64,000 nucleotides of DNA from Streptomyces longisporoflavus. GTDB taxonomy: Bacteria > Actinomycetota > Actinomycetes > Streptomycetales > Streptomycetaceae. Positions 16,550 through 25,069 of this stretch are shown here, in pieces. Numbering within the stretch: position 1 is the first letter of the stretch; each line of letters starts with the position of its first letter. Position numbers and translations under genes: made by a program. Under the pieces are notes generated by a model. It worked only from the letters and a program-made list of their open reading frames with translations, was not told where the DNA came from and made no database searches. Location of the stretch: NCBI RefSeq assembly GCF_014649775.1, contig NZ_BMTR01000003.1:248001-312000 (forward strand), given 5' to 3'.

Positions 16550-18132
16550 AGGATGTCCTCCGGCGTCACGGGGTCAGGGCGCTCGGCGGCGTCGCCCGGC
16601 GGGCCGCCATGGGTCCACGGAGTCGCCTCGGGGTCGGGGAGCCCGGGGCCGCCGCGCTGCTCGTGCTCGAAGAGCGTCCAGCAGATCCGGTCACCCTTGC
16701 CCGGCACGGAGCCGGGCTCGGGCTCCTTGCCGCGGCCCATCTTGTCGGTGACGCGCAGCACGACGAGGCCTTCGCCCTCGTACGTGACGAACTCGGCGGT
16801 CTGCGGCTTGCCTTGCAGCGAGCGATACACCTTCGCCCGCTCGGCCAGGTGCGGGCGGTCGTCCGTGCGGACCGTGACCAGCGGGCGCGGCCGCGGACTC
16901 CTGCTCTCGCTGTACGCCATCACCACCTCGGTCACCTCGCCCTCGAACGCCTCGCCCGCGAGCCGGCGGCCCGCCATCACCAGGGGGTCGTCGAGTGCTT
17001 CCTGGGCCTCAAGACGGGCCTGTTCGCGCTCGCGCGCCGCCAGCTTGTTCGCCGCCGTCACCGCGTCGTCGATGCGGGGCTGCGGTGGTTCGCCCGCCCT
17101 CACGCGGTCCCGGTGGCCGGTGAAGGACCACCGGTCGCGGGTCCAGCGGTCGGCGGCGTGCGGGGCCTCGGGGAGTGTGCAGAGCGCGTCGAGGCCCCGC
17201 CATACCGCGTCCCAGGTGGGGCGGGTCCTGCTCTCGATCAGGGAGCGGATCTCCCGCTCGGCCGCGGCGAGGGCGGCGAGCCGGGTGTCCGCCTCGATGC
17301 CGTCCTCGGCGGTGGCGAGGACTCCGCGAGCGCGGTCGTAGCGCTCGATGGCCGGGGCGAGGAGGCGGTTGTCGAACGCCGGGTCGGTGGCCGGGCCCGC
17401 GGGCGGACAGAGCAGCTGGCCGTCCTTGTCCCGCGCCAGCTCGGCGCGGAGGGCGGCGTCGGCCCCGGATGCGCCCTCCGGGGCTTCGATCCAGGCGAGC
17501 AGGGCGCCCAGATGCTGGTCTTCGAGGCTGCTCTGCCCGGTGGCCCAGTGCCGGGAGAGCAGCTCGGTCATGGCGACGAGGAGGGAGGAGCCGGGGACGC
17601 GGGCCCGCTCCCCGAAGTGAGTCAGCCAGCGACCGAGGAGGGGGACGCGGGGCGGGGCGGGATACGGGGTCTCCGGATCCTGCTCCGCGGTGCGGCGGAA
17701 TCGGGTGGAGCGGCCGATGAGCCGTACGAAGTCGATGCCGGCGCGGCTCGGGACGATCAACTGCGGCGCGTCCTGGCAGAGTTCGACCTCCACCTTGACG
17801 CGCTTTCCGGTCTCCGGGTCCGTCTCGCTGCGTTCCGCGGCTTCGACGTCGTCCGCGAACGAGTCCACGTACTCCAGGACGGTGTCCGCGAGTTGGGCGA
17901 GGAAGGTGAAGCGGAGGTCGCGGTCGCGGGGCTGGGGGACGACCAGCAGGCGGGGCGAGGTCCGCTCGGTCCCCACGAGCGCGCCGAGCGGGGCGCCTGC
18001 CTCGCCCGCGGTGGTGAGGGGGACGAGGACGAGGGGGCGCTGGGAGAGGTGGCGGTGCCGGGTCGTTGCTCTCGGCTGGGCCCGGCCTGTCGCTACCGCC
18101 TCCAGGCGTGCGAGGTTGTCGATCAGCGACAT
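16546..18132 (-). CDS. Unrecognised 528-residue protein coupled to the helicase
   Basis: I do not recognise this family. ATG 18132 is preceded by GGGGAGG at good spacing; the frame extends upstream to 18255, but that part reads through a dispersed repeat. The protein is soluble, charged, and has long helical stretches (AAREREQARLEAQEALDDPL). The C-terminal 120 residues are beta-rich (VTEVVMAYSESRSPRPRPLV, then FVTYEGEGLVVLRVTD) and could be a barrel-like nucleic-acid-binding domain like those that precede SF1B helicase cores. Its stop overlaps the helicase start. I infer a helicase partner subunit. Confidence 0.65.
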   Translation of the reverse strand: MSLIDNLARLEAVATGRAQPRATTRHRHLSQRPLVLVPLTTAGEAGAPLGALVGTERTSPRLLVVPQPRDRDLRFTFLAQLADTVLEYVDSFADDVEAAERSETDPETGKRVKVEVELCQDAPQLIVPSRAGIDFVRLIGRSTRFRRTAEQDPETPYPAPPRVPLLGRWLTHFGERARVPGSSLLVAMTELLSRHWATGQSSLEDQHLGALLAWIEAPEGASGADAALRAELARDKDGQLLCPPAGPATDPAFDNRLLAPAIERYDRARGVLATAEDGIEADTRLAALAAAEREIRSLIESRTRPTWDAVWRGLDALCTLPEAPHAADRWTRDRWSFTGHRDRVRAGEPPQPRIDDAVTAANKLAAREREQARLEAQEALDDPLVMAGRRLAGEAFEGEVTEVVMAYSESRSPRPRPLVTVRTDDRPHLAERAKVYRSLQGKPQTAEFVTYEGEGLVVLRVTDKMGRGKEPEPGSVPGKGDRICWTLFEHEQRGGPGLPDPEATPWTHGGPPGDAAERPDPVTPEDIL

Positions 18133-18577
18133 CAGGTTGTCCTCCCCTGCGGGGTCGCTGCGCTGTGCGGGGTCGCTGCGCTGTGCGTCGGCGTCTGCGG
18201 GCCGGTGTTCGCTGCCCGGCCGCCGCTTCGCGGCGAATTTTCCCCGCCCACCCACCCGATTACCCGGCAGCTCCCACGCGCCGAAGAACGGACCGGTCGA
18301 CGGGCGGGCGGGAAAGGAGCGGTCGCGGGGAAGCGCCGGGAAGGGCGGGTGGGAGGGAGGGGCGTGGTTGCCACGGGGTGTTGGTGCGGAGCGTGGGCGG
18401 GTGGGGAGGGTGCGGTTGCTGCGGGGTGTCGGTGTGGGACGTGGGCGGGCCGGAAGCGCGTGGCTGCCGTGGGGTGTCGGTGCGGGGGTGCGGCTCCGGC
18501 AGGGTGTGGGAGGTGGGTGGGCCGGAAAGGCATGGCTGCCGCGGGGGCGTGGGTGGGTGGCACTGGTGCGAGGGGCG
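18133..18577. repeat. Dispersed repeat plus degenerate tandem repeats
   Basis: This 445-base gap inside the nuclease-helicase gene block holds two repeats and no supported gene. At 18220-18318 is a copy of the dispersed hairpin element (CCGCCGCTTCGCGGCG then TTTTCCCCGCCCACCCACCC). From about 18362 to 18570 are four degenerate copies of a G-rich unit beginning GCGTGGNTGCC and containing GGGGTGTNGGTG, starting near 18362, 18411, 18458 and 18530. A His/Pro-rich frame crosses the region but looks like translated repeats. Confidence 0.6.
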
Positions 18578-19783
18578 TCAGCATGGCGCGGCCCCCGTGT
18601 GCTCGCCCGGGGTGTCCGCGCCGGCCAACGCCTCCTGCCTCAGCGCAGCCGCTCTGCGCAACGCCGCCACCGCCGGGTCCGACGGATCGCCCGTGGTGCC
18701 GTTCGCCGCGGAGAGGACCGCGGTGACCGTTGTCAGGCCGCCCAGTTCGCCCCGTACCGCACGGCCCAGAGCCGTCACCGCGTCCTGCTCGCGGGCCCGT
18801 TCGCGGCAGTGGAAGGCCAGTTCGCAGGCGGCCAGGCACTCGGGGGCGTACGTCGCCGGGACCGACTCGACCGCTGCCGTCAGATCGGCGGCGGGGCGGG
18901 TCACGTCGAAGGTGGTGCCCTCCGGAAGCGCTGCCGCGATGTCCTCGATACGGGTCAGCCGGGCCAGTTGGCGCCGCGTCACCGAGAGCTGTTTGCGTAC
19001 GTCGATCGCCGATGCCGTGGGAGAGTTCGAGAAGTCCTTGGGGCAGACCAGAAGCACGTGGTGCCGGACCGGGGGAGCCGGGTCCAGGCGCGCCGCCACC
19101 TCTTCGAGCGCCAGTGCGTACACCGCTGCCTGGCGCGCCGCCGCTCCCACCTTCGCCGCGTCCGCCGAACCGTCGAGCATCGGGAAGGACTTGATCTCCA
19201 CGACCGTCCAGGTGCCGTCGGGGTGGACCACCACCGCGTCCGGTTCCAGGAAGGCGGGGGTCCCGGCGACGTCGAGCGCCAGCATCGGGTGGTCGAGGAG
19301 GGTCCAGCCCTGCGTCGTCGTCGCCTCGCGCAGCGCCAGCGAGGTGCGTGCCGCACGGCCCTCGGGGCCCACCGCGGAGAGGTCCGGGACGGACGATTCG
19401 CCGGGCACCGGCTCAGGACCGCCCCCGAGCCTGCCGTGCACCAGACGCAGCAGCTCGGCGCCGCCGTCCGCCTTGACCTTCGCCTCGAAGGCATTGCCCC
19501 GCATGAACGCGAACTGCGACTGCCCGAAGGAGGCGGGGGAGCCGAGTGACTGCGCGAGCGTCGCCTTGTCCACGCCCGCCCCGTCGAGCAGTGCACGCCG
19601 CTGGCACCCCGGATTCGCGGCGAGGGCCGCGAGAGCGCGGGCGTCCAGCGGCTGAGCGGGGACGTCCGGTCCGCGCAGCTCAGCGAGCCGCTGTCGGAGT
19701 GCTGTCCCCCGCTTCGGCGGGTCGGGCACTCGGCTCGGCGCCTGGCTCGGCAGGCCGCTTGCGCGGCCGGGGAATTCGCTCAC
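18578..19783 (-). CDS. RecB/Cas4-like PD-(D/E)XK nuclease with four-cysteine Fe-S pattern
   Basis: Nuclease features in order: Cys60 in NPGCQRR, a GxxxE-like motif in MRGNAFEAKVKA, the active-site strand pair FLEPDAVVV (Glu180, Asp182) and VVEIKSF (Glu196, Lys198), the RecB-family Q-x3-Y motif (Gln218, Tyr222) and a C-terminal cysteine cluster at 316, 320 and 326 (ECLAACELAFHC). One N-terminal and three C-terminal cysteines is the arrangement that holds the [4Fe-4S] cluster in Cas4, AddB and Dna2-type nucleases. The start is GTG 19783, overlapping the end of the upstream PAP2 gene by 104 bases; a later start is possible. It heads a same-strand block with an SF1 helicase. Confidence 0.75.
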   Translation of the reverse strand: MSEFPGRASGLPSQAPSRVPDPPKRGTALRQRLAELRGPDVPAQPLDARALAALAANPGCQRRALLDGAGVDKATLAQSLGSPASFGQSQFAFMRGNAFEAKVKADGGAELLRLVHGRLGGGPEPVPGESSVPDLSAVGPEGRAARTSLALREATTTQGWTLLDHPMLALDVAGTPAFLEPDAVVVHPDGTWTVVEIKSFPMLDGSADAAKVGAAARQAAVYALALEEVAARLDPAPPVRHHVLLVCPKDFSNSPTASAIDVRKQLSVTRRQLARLTRIEDIAAALPEGTTFDVTRPAADLTAAVESVPATYAPECLAACELAFHCRERAREQDAVTALGRAVRGELGGLTTVTAVLSAANGTTGDPSDPAVAALRRAAALRQEALAGADTPGEHTGAAPC

Positions 19784-20843
19784 CTGTCGAAGTCTGGCAC
19801 CCGGCACTGACAATTGAGGACTCTGGGGCATACGAGACCGCTGAAGAGGCCCCTGCCGAGACCGATGACGAGACCGGCGACGGAACCGGCGACGGAACCG
19901 TCGGCGGGCCCGCCGATCCGGCCGCCGATCCGGCCGTCGGCGAGCCCGCGCCGACCACCACGTCCGCAGACCCGACCCCCGGGTCCGCGGACCAACCCGC
20001 CGCACCCGACGAAGCCCCTGCACCCGACGAAGCCCCCGCACCCCGCGACGCCCCCGCAACCGCCAGCGGCAACCGCACCCGTGCCTTGACCCGGTCCGCC
20101 AGCCGCAGCACGGGCCGTACGAGAAGCAGGCCGGCGCCCATCACCGCGGCGCCCGCGACGGCGTCGAGGAAGTAGTGGTTCGCGGTGCCCATCACGACGA
20201 TCGTGGTGATGAGCGGGTAGGCCACCGCCGCGACCCTGGTCAGCGGCGAACGCCCGTGGCGCCACAGCATCACCCCGCACCACAGCGCCCACCCCACGTG
20301 CAGGCTCGGCATCGCCGCGTACTGGTTGGTCATGCCGCCGAGCCCGCGCGGCGCACTCGCCTCGCCGCCCCACCAGCCGTAGTCGCTGTACTGCGCCATG
20401 GTGTCGACGAAGCCGTGGCCCACGCTCAGCAGCCGGGGCGGGCAGGTCGGCAGGAGCGTGAAGCCGATCAGGCCGATCATGGTGGAGGTCATCAGCCACG
20501 CGCGCGCGACGCGGAAGTGGACCGCGCGGCTGCGGAAGATCCAGACGAGTATCAGGGGCGTCACCAGATAGTGCAGCGACGCGTACCAGAAGTCGGCGGG
20601 GATGCCTATCCAGGAGTGCTCGGTGAAGAGACGGTTCAGCGGACTCTCCGCGTTGAGGCGCAGGAACTGCTCGATGCGCAGTATGCCCACGCCGTGGTCG
20701 ACGGCGGTCGACACGTCGCCGCGCGCGAGCAGCCGGCCTGCCGAGTAAGCGGCGTACACCAGCACGATCAGCGGCAGCTCCGTCCACCAGCGAAGCCGGA
20801 GCCCGCTCGTGCCGCCGGTGCCCGGAGTGTCGGTCTGCGGCAT
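19680..20843 (-). CDS. PAP2-superfamily integral membrane phosphatase
   Basis: A polytopic membrane protein of the PAP2/inositolphosphorylceramide-synthase-like group. Phosphatase motifs are present as AMPSLHVGWALW (PSxH) and TANHYFLDAVAGA (HxxxD), preceded by LLPTCPPRLLS. About six hydrophobic segments span the first 260 residues. The last 130 residues are a low-complexity Ala/Gly/Ser/Pro tail with GAGASSGAGASSGA repeats. ATG 20843 has GGGGGA upstream and is preferred over GTG 20873. It probably dephosphorylates or transfers headgroups of lipid phosphates. Its 3' end overlaps the nuclease start. Confidence 0.8.
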   Translation of the reverse strand: MPQTDTPGTGGTSGLRLRWWTELPLIVLVYAAYSAGRLLARGDVSTAVDHGVGILRIEQFLRLNAESPLNRLFTEHSWIGIPADFWYASLHYLVTPLILVWIFRSRAVHFRVARAWLMTSTMIGLIGFTLLPTCPPRLLSVGHGFVDTMAQYSDYGWWGGEASAPRGLGGMTNQYAAMPSLHVGWALWCGVMLWRHGRSPLTRVAAVAYPLITTIVVMGTANHYFLDAVAGAAVMGAGLLLVRPVLRLADRVKARVRLPLAVAGASRGAGASSGAGASSGAAGWSADPGVGSADVVVGAGSPTAGSAAGSAGPPTVPSPVPSPVSSSVSAGASSAVSYAPESSIVSAGCQTSTGERIPRPRKRPAEPGAEPSARPAEAGDSTPTAAR

Positions 20844-20975
20844 CCGGTCGGTCCCCCATCCGTTCTTGTTCACGCGGTGTTCGCCGCGGCCTCACCCTAC
20901 GGCGTACGCGAGACCGTTCTGAGGCGGTCCCCGGCTGTCTTAGACGCTGAGATCGACGAGCGGGTTGCTCCTTGT

Positions 20976-21017
20976 GGGCACGGATGATCGCGATGTGGGC
21001 AGGGATGATCGCGACAT
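20976..21017. repeat. Two imperfect 21-base tandem repeats upstream of the histidine phosphatase
   Basis: GGGCACGGATGATCGCGATGT at 20976 is followed directly by GGGCAGGGATGATCGCGACAT, 18 of 21 bases identical. They lie in the 279-base divergent region between the PAP2 and histidine phosphatase genes and could be a doubled operator. No regulator can be assigned. Confidence 0.5.
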
Positions 21018-21122
21018 CGCGCGTGAGTGATGATGGAGGGCACGGACAGCTGTCTGTCCACAGAATTCGCTCTATGACAGCCGATGGTCCCCACGGCCGC
21101 CGTCGGCTCGGAAAGGCTCGAC

Positions 21123-21716
21123 ATGGCACCGCGCATCCTGCTGGCCCGGCACGGACAGACGGAGTGGTCCCTGTCCGGGAAGCACACCGGCAGGACGGAC
21201 ATCCCGCTCCTCGAAGAGGGCCGCAACGGCGCGAAGCTCCTGGGCGAGCGCCTGCACCGCGCCCCCTACGACGGCCTCCCGGACGTCGAGGTGCGCACCA
21301 GCCCCCTGGCGCGTGCGCGCGAGACCTGCGAGATCGCCGGCTTCGGGGACCGTGCCACCACCTGGGACGCGCTCATGGAGTGGGACTACGGCTCCTACGA
21401 GGGCATGACCCCGGCCGAGATCCAGGACGTACGCCCCGGCTGGTTCATCTGGCGCGACGGCGTTCCGGGGGGCGAGACCCTGGCGCAGGTCACCGCCCGC
21501 GCGGACGAGGTGGTGGACTGGGCGCGCGGCGCGGACCGCGATGTCCTGGTCTTCGCGCACGGCCACATCCTGCGGTCCATCGGCGCGCGCTGGCTCGGTC
21601 TCGGCATCGACTTCGCCGCCCGCATCCGCCTCAGCCCGACCTCGATCTCCGCCCTCGGCTGGGCCTACGGAGAGCCGGCCATCGAGTCGTGGAACGAGAC
21701 GGGTCACCTGGCCTAG
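21123..21716 (+). CDS. Histidine phosphatase family protein (phosphoglycerate-mutase-like)
   Basis: A 197-residue histidine phosphatase. The catalytic RHG motif is at the N terminus ([20 protein letters not shown]), with [14 protein letters not shown] and the second histidine in VFAHGHILR. This architecture fits small-molecule phosphatases such as cofactor-dependent phosphoglycerate-mutase relatives, and the substrate is not predictable. ATG 21123 with AAAGG upstream is preferred over the upstream GTG 21084. The gene converges with a TPR regulator, 64 bases between stops. Confidence 0.85.
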   Translation: MAPRILLARHGQTEWSLSGKHTGRTDIPLLEEGRNGAKLLGERLHRAPYDGLPDVEVRTSPLARARETCEIAGFGDRATTWDALMEWDYGSYEGMTPAEIQDVRPGWFIWRDGVPGGETLAQVTARADEVVDWARGADRDVLVFAHGHILRSIGARWLGLGIDFAARIRLSPTSISALGWAYGEPAIESWNETGHLA

Positions 21717-21780
21717 GTGCCGGCCGGACGACCCGCGCCCCCGCCGTTCGCGTACCCCGCGCGCTCCCCGCCGTTCGCGC

Positions 21781-23226
21781 TCAGACCACCCGGGGCAGCG
21801 AGGCGTGCCGCTCCAGGAAGCCGCACACCCCCGAAGCCCGCCGGTGCGGAAGCAGCACCCGTGCCGTCGTGGCGAGCATCGACTGGATGCGCGAGGACTG
21901 CACCTCGTCCAGGAGCGCGATGACCCGCATACCGGCGGTGGCCGCCTCGTCGGGACGGCCCGCGCGGGCGAGGTCGTCGGCGAGTTCCGCGGTGTAGAGG
22001 GCGATGTTCCGGGTGAACTGCGGGGTCTGCGCCGATGCCACGCTCACGGCGCGCCGCGCGTGCCGGGCGGCGCGGTTCCAGTCGCCGAGCGCCGACCAGC
22101 ACTGCGCCTCGAGACCCTCCAGCTCGGCGGGTCCGTAGAAGGTCATCCACTCCGGGTCGGTGTCCGAAGGGCCCCGGTCGAAGAGGGCGTGCGCGCGGGC
22201 CAGCGACTGTTCGCAGCCGGCCCGGTCGCCGAGCCCCGCCCAGCCCCCGGCCTCGCGCAGCGAGACGAGCGAGAGCAGCCTCGGCGACGCGAGCGGAAGG
22301 GCCGCCCTGGCCGCCGCCTGCGCCGCACGCACCGCCTCGCGGGGCCGCCCGGCATCGCGCGCCAGGAAGGCCGTGTTGCAGAAGGCGTGTGCCTCCAGGG
22401 CCTGGTCTCCGGCCATCCGGGACGTGGCGAGGGCCTCCGCGTAGTGCGAGCGGGCGTCGTCGAACCGGCCCGAGTCGTGCGCGAGCCAGCCCACGGAGAT
22501 GGCCAGTTCACCGGCGCCCGTGTGCAGCCGCTCCGCCGTGGACTGCCGGGTGGTGCCCGCGTCGAGCAGGGCGTACGCGGTGCGCAGCGGGGTGGCGGCG
22601 CGGCGGTAGAGGCCGTCGGCGCCGTGCCGGTCGTCGAGCAGTCTGATCTGTCGTACGGCTTCCTCGACCGCGCTCACCTCGGCCTCGCCCGCCCGGCCGC
22701 CGCGACGTGCGGTGGCCTCGGCCGGACTCGGGGCGGCGAACCCGAAGGAACCCAAAGAGGCGGCGGCCGCGGAGGCCGTGCCGCTCATGAATGCGCGACG
22801 CCGCACGTCGCTCTCCTCGTGGCTCTGGATCTCGTACGGGTCGCACTCGTGCGTTTCGGAGCCGGTCGGCCCGGACGGAGAAGACTCATACAGACGGATC
22901 GTGGTGTGTGACACAGGCGCTCGGGACTCGGTGCGCGCTCCCCGCCCGCGCACTGCGGAGCGGGGCGAGAACCCCAGATCCGTGAGCGTCCGGCCGGGGA
23001 ACATGTGCAGGAAGACCCGCTCGTACGCGTAGTTGGGACAGCGGATCTCACCCGCCTCGACACGCCCCACGTACCGGGCGTCGCAGCTGACGCGCTCACC
23101 GATCTCGCGGGCGGCCCGGCGGATCACGGCGGCGAACTCGCCCGGTGAGCGCTGCCCGCGCAGCTGCCGGAAGCGAAGATTCGGGCGTGGGGACTGAGTT
23201 GACGATGCCATCGGTGACGACGCCAT
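21781..23226 (-). CDS. XRE-like / TPR-repeat transcriptional regulator
   Basis: A 481-residue Streptomyces-type regulator. Residues 15-85 look like a helix-turn-helix region (FAAVIRRAAREIGERVSCDARYVGRVE) followed by CPNYAYERVFLHMF. A linker contains a signal-like hydrophobic stretch (RRRAFMSGTASAAAASLGSF), and the C-terminal 300 residues are tetratricopeptide-like helical pairs (AHDSGRFDDARSHYAEALAT, then FLARDAGRPREAVRAAQAAA). Related proteins affect development and secondary metabolism, but I cannot name the orthologue. The hydrophobic mid-segment resembles a Tat signal (DVRRRAF), though an internal position makes export unlikely. Confidence 0.75.
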   Translation of the reverse strand: MASSPMASSTQSPRPNLRFRQLRGQRSPGEFAAVIRRAAREIGERVSCDARYVGRVEAGEIRCPNYAYERVFLHMFPGRTLTDLGFSPRSAVRGRGARTESRAPVSHTTIRLYESSPSGPTGSETHECDPYEIQSHEESDVRRRAFMSGTASAAAASLGSFGFAAPSPAEATARRGGRAGEAEVSAVEEAVRQIRLLDDRHGADGLYRRAATPLRTAYALLDAGTTRQSTAERLHTGAGELAISVGWLAHDSGRFDDARSHYAEALATSRMAGDQALEAHAFCNTAFLARDAGRPREAVRAAQAAARAALPLASPRLLSLVSLREAGGWAGLGDRAGCEQSLARAHALFDRGPSDTDPEWMTFYGPAELEGLEAQCWSALGDWNRAARHARRAVSVASAQTPQFTRNIALYTAELADDLARAGRPDEAATAGMRVIALLDEVQSSRIQSMLATTARVLLPHRRASGVCGFLERHASLPRVV

Positions 23227-23493
23227 GGCCTGACCCTCTCGTACGGATCGTGCCGGAGTGCGTCGAATCCTGCGGATCCGACGATGCTGCCCCTGTTCCG
23301 GCGAAGCAAGAACGTACCGTCAGTGATGGGGCCCACACGCAGAGTTTGGCTACAAACCGGATATCTCACCCATGATCTGCCATGAACTGCCATCCTTTGC
23401 GGCGGCATTACGCCGTAGCTGTTGACAGCGTGCCGCGTTGAACCATGCGGAGAGGGAGCGACGCGGCTCCCACCCTTGCGAGGAGGGGTTCCC

Positions 23494-24015
23494 TTGTTCG
23501 AGACCGGCGCGGAGAACGGCGAAGCGCGGGCGTCGCTGACTACGGCACGGCACCTGCCCACCCAGGACCGCAGCGCACCACCGCAACAGGGGCCATGGCA
23601 GGGAGCACGGCAGGGGCCGGGGCAGAGCGCCGGGCCCGGCGACTGTGCCGACTTCTGTGATCTCGTCACCGTTCCGGCCCGCCAGGGCCTCGAAGCCGTC
23701 GACATCCTGCGCCGCGGGGCGGGTGACGCCGTCGGCCCCGTCCTGCACGACGGCGGCTGCGACACCCTCGGCTTCCTGGTGCCGCCCGGTACCGCCGCCG
23801 GCTGGGACCTGCCGGGCAGCGCATGTACGCAGACCTTCGGGCGCGGCACCCGCCCGCACACGGAGCCGGGGCCGGCCACCCCGCCGCCCCCCGTCGCGGG
23901 CACCGGCTGGCTGCTGTCCCCCGCGGAGACCGATCCGGTCACCGATCCCGCCGTCCTGCGTGCGGCGCTCGGGATCGCGGCCCGCACGATCGAGGCCGCC
24001 GACAACTGCCGCTGA
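23494..24015 (+). CDS. Conserved hypothetical protein, possible PrimPol-like relative
   Basis: A 173-residue protein. I chose TTG 23494 because AGGAGGGG lies just upstream; the frame extends further up without a ribosome site. The first 50 residues are polar and Gln/Gly-rich (low complexity). The rest (CADFCDLVTVPARQGLEAVD, then LHDGGCDTLGFLVPPGTAAG) aligns by eye with the core of the PrimPol-like protein at 13818-14441 (FDVVSVPAVFGRR, RMLLFAAPGTA), suggesting a shared degenerate fold. No catalytic motif is apparent. Function unknown. Confidence 0.65.
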   Translation: MFETGAENGEARASLTTARHLPTQDRSAPPQQGPWQGARQGPGQSAGPGDCADFCDLVTVPARQGLEAVDILRRGAGDAVGPVLHDGGCDTLGFLVPPGTAAGWDLPGSACTQTFGRGTRPHTEPGPATPPPPVAGTGWLLSPAETDPVTDPAVLRAALGIAARTIEAADNCR

Positions 24016-24081
24016 GCCCGCGGCGGGGCGGTGCCCCAAGGTCATCGGGCCGCCCCGTCCGCGTACGCCGATAATGGACCG

Positions 24082-24942
24082 ATGGCAAGGAACAGGCGGT
24101 CCCGGGAAGAGGCGCAAGCCGTCGTCGAGAAGGTGGACGGCGGGCTCGCCGAGCTGATGCCCGACCGGGACAGGCCGCGCGCGTGGACGCTGCTCGTGGA
24201 CGGTGCCCCGCAGTCCCATGTCGACCTCGACGACCCGGCGTATCTCGACTTCGAGTACCAGCGCAGGCTCGGTCATGCCGCCGACCTCGTCGCGCCGCCC
24301 GGCAAGCCGATACAGGCCCTGCACCTGGGCGGCGGCGCCTTCACCCTCGCCCGCTACATAGCCGCGACCCGACCCCGCTCCACCCAGCAGGTCATCGAGC
24401 GCGACGCGGCACTCATACAACTGGTCCGCAGGGAACTGCCGTTGGACCCGCAGGCGCGGGTGCGGGTGCGCGGCACCGACGCCCGCGAAGGGCTCGCGAA
24501 GATCGCGGACGGCTGGGCGGACCTCGTCGTGGCCGACGTCTTCAGCGGCGCACGGACCCCCGCGCACCTCACGAGCGCCGAGTTCCTCGGTGACGTACGC
24601 CGGGTCCTGAAGCCCGGCGGGTACTACGCGGCGAACCTCGCCGACGGGCCGCCCCTCGCGCATCTGCGCGGCCAGCTCGCCACCGCCGCCGCGCTCTTCC
24701 CGGAACTCGCGCTCATCGCCGACCCCGCGGTCCTGCGCGGCAAGCGGTTCGGCAACGCGGTGCTCGTGGCCTGCGACCGGCCGCTGCCGGTCGCGGAGCT
24801 GACCCGGCGCAGTGCGGGGGACTCGCATCCGGCGCGGGTCGAGCACGGCAGGGCGCTGATCGACTTCAGCGGGGGAGCGGCGGCGGTCACGGACGCGAGC
24901 GCGGTGGCGTCGCCCGCGCCGCCCCCTTCGGTGTTCCGCTGA
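24082..24942 (+). CDS. Spermidine synthase-like SAM-dependent protein
   Basis: A 286-residue protein of the polyamine-synthase-like methyltransferase fold. The nucleotide-binding motif is QALHLGGGAFTLARYIAATR, followed by QVIERDAALIQLVRRELP, GTDAREGLA and ADLVVADVFSGARTPAHLTS. It lacks membrane segments and several putrescine-binding features, so true aminopropyl transfer is uncertain. ATG 24082 has no ribosome site but a GATAAT at 24070-24075, about seven bases upstream, so the mRNA may be leaderless. The last codons run into a tandem repeat. Confidence 0.75.
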   Translation: MARNRRSREEAQAVVEKVDGGLAELMPDRDRPRAWTLLVDGAPQSHVDLDDPAYLDFEYQRRLGHAADLVAPPGKPIQALHLGGGAFTLARYIAATRPRSTQQVIERDAALIQLVRRELPLDPQARVRVRGTDAREGLAKIADGWADLVVADVFSGARTPAHLTSAEFLGDVRRVLKPGGYYAANLADGPPLAHLRGQLATAAALFPELALIADPAVLRGKRFGNAVLVACDRPLPVAELTRRSAGDSHPARVEHGRALIDFSGGAAAVTDASAVASPAPPPSVFR

Positions 24943-25013
24943 GGACGGCCCGTCGGGCTTCCGCTGAGGACGGCCCACCGGGGCTTGCGCTGAGGACGGC
25001 CCGTCGGGGCTTG
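24936..25013. repeat. Three tandem copies of a roughly 26-base unit
   Basis: CGCTGAGGACGGCCCGTCGGG and variants occur three times in a row, beginning near 24936, 24961 and 24988. The first copy contains the TGA stop of the spermidine-synthase-like gene. The unit has partial self-complementarity. Since two genes converge here it may act in termination, or be a short intergenic repeat family. Confidence 0.75.
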
Positions 25014-25069
25014 CGCGGCTCTTTCCGTCCGGACTTTTTCAACTCTGGGGCATCCGCTGAACCAACCGG

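Noticed and set aside
14717..17341. Very long open frame antisense to the helicase and its partner gene
   Set aside because: It is the GC-rich shadow of well-supported genes on the other strand; Arg/Gly-rich composition and no domains.
18132..18839. His/Pro-rich frame ending exactly at the start of the 528-residue protein
   Set aside because: It is largely translated tandem repeat, overlaps the nuclease gene and has no credible start; the end overlap is probably chance.
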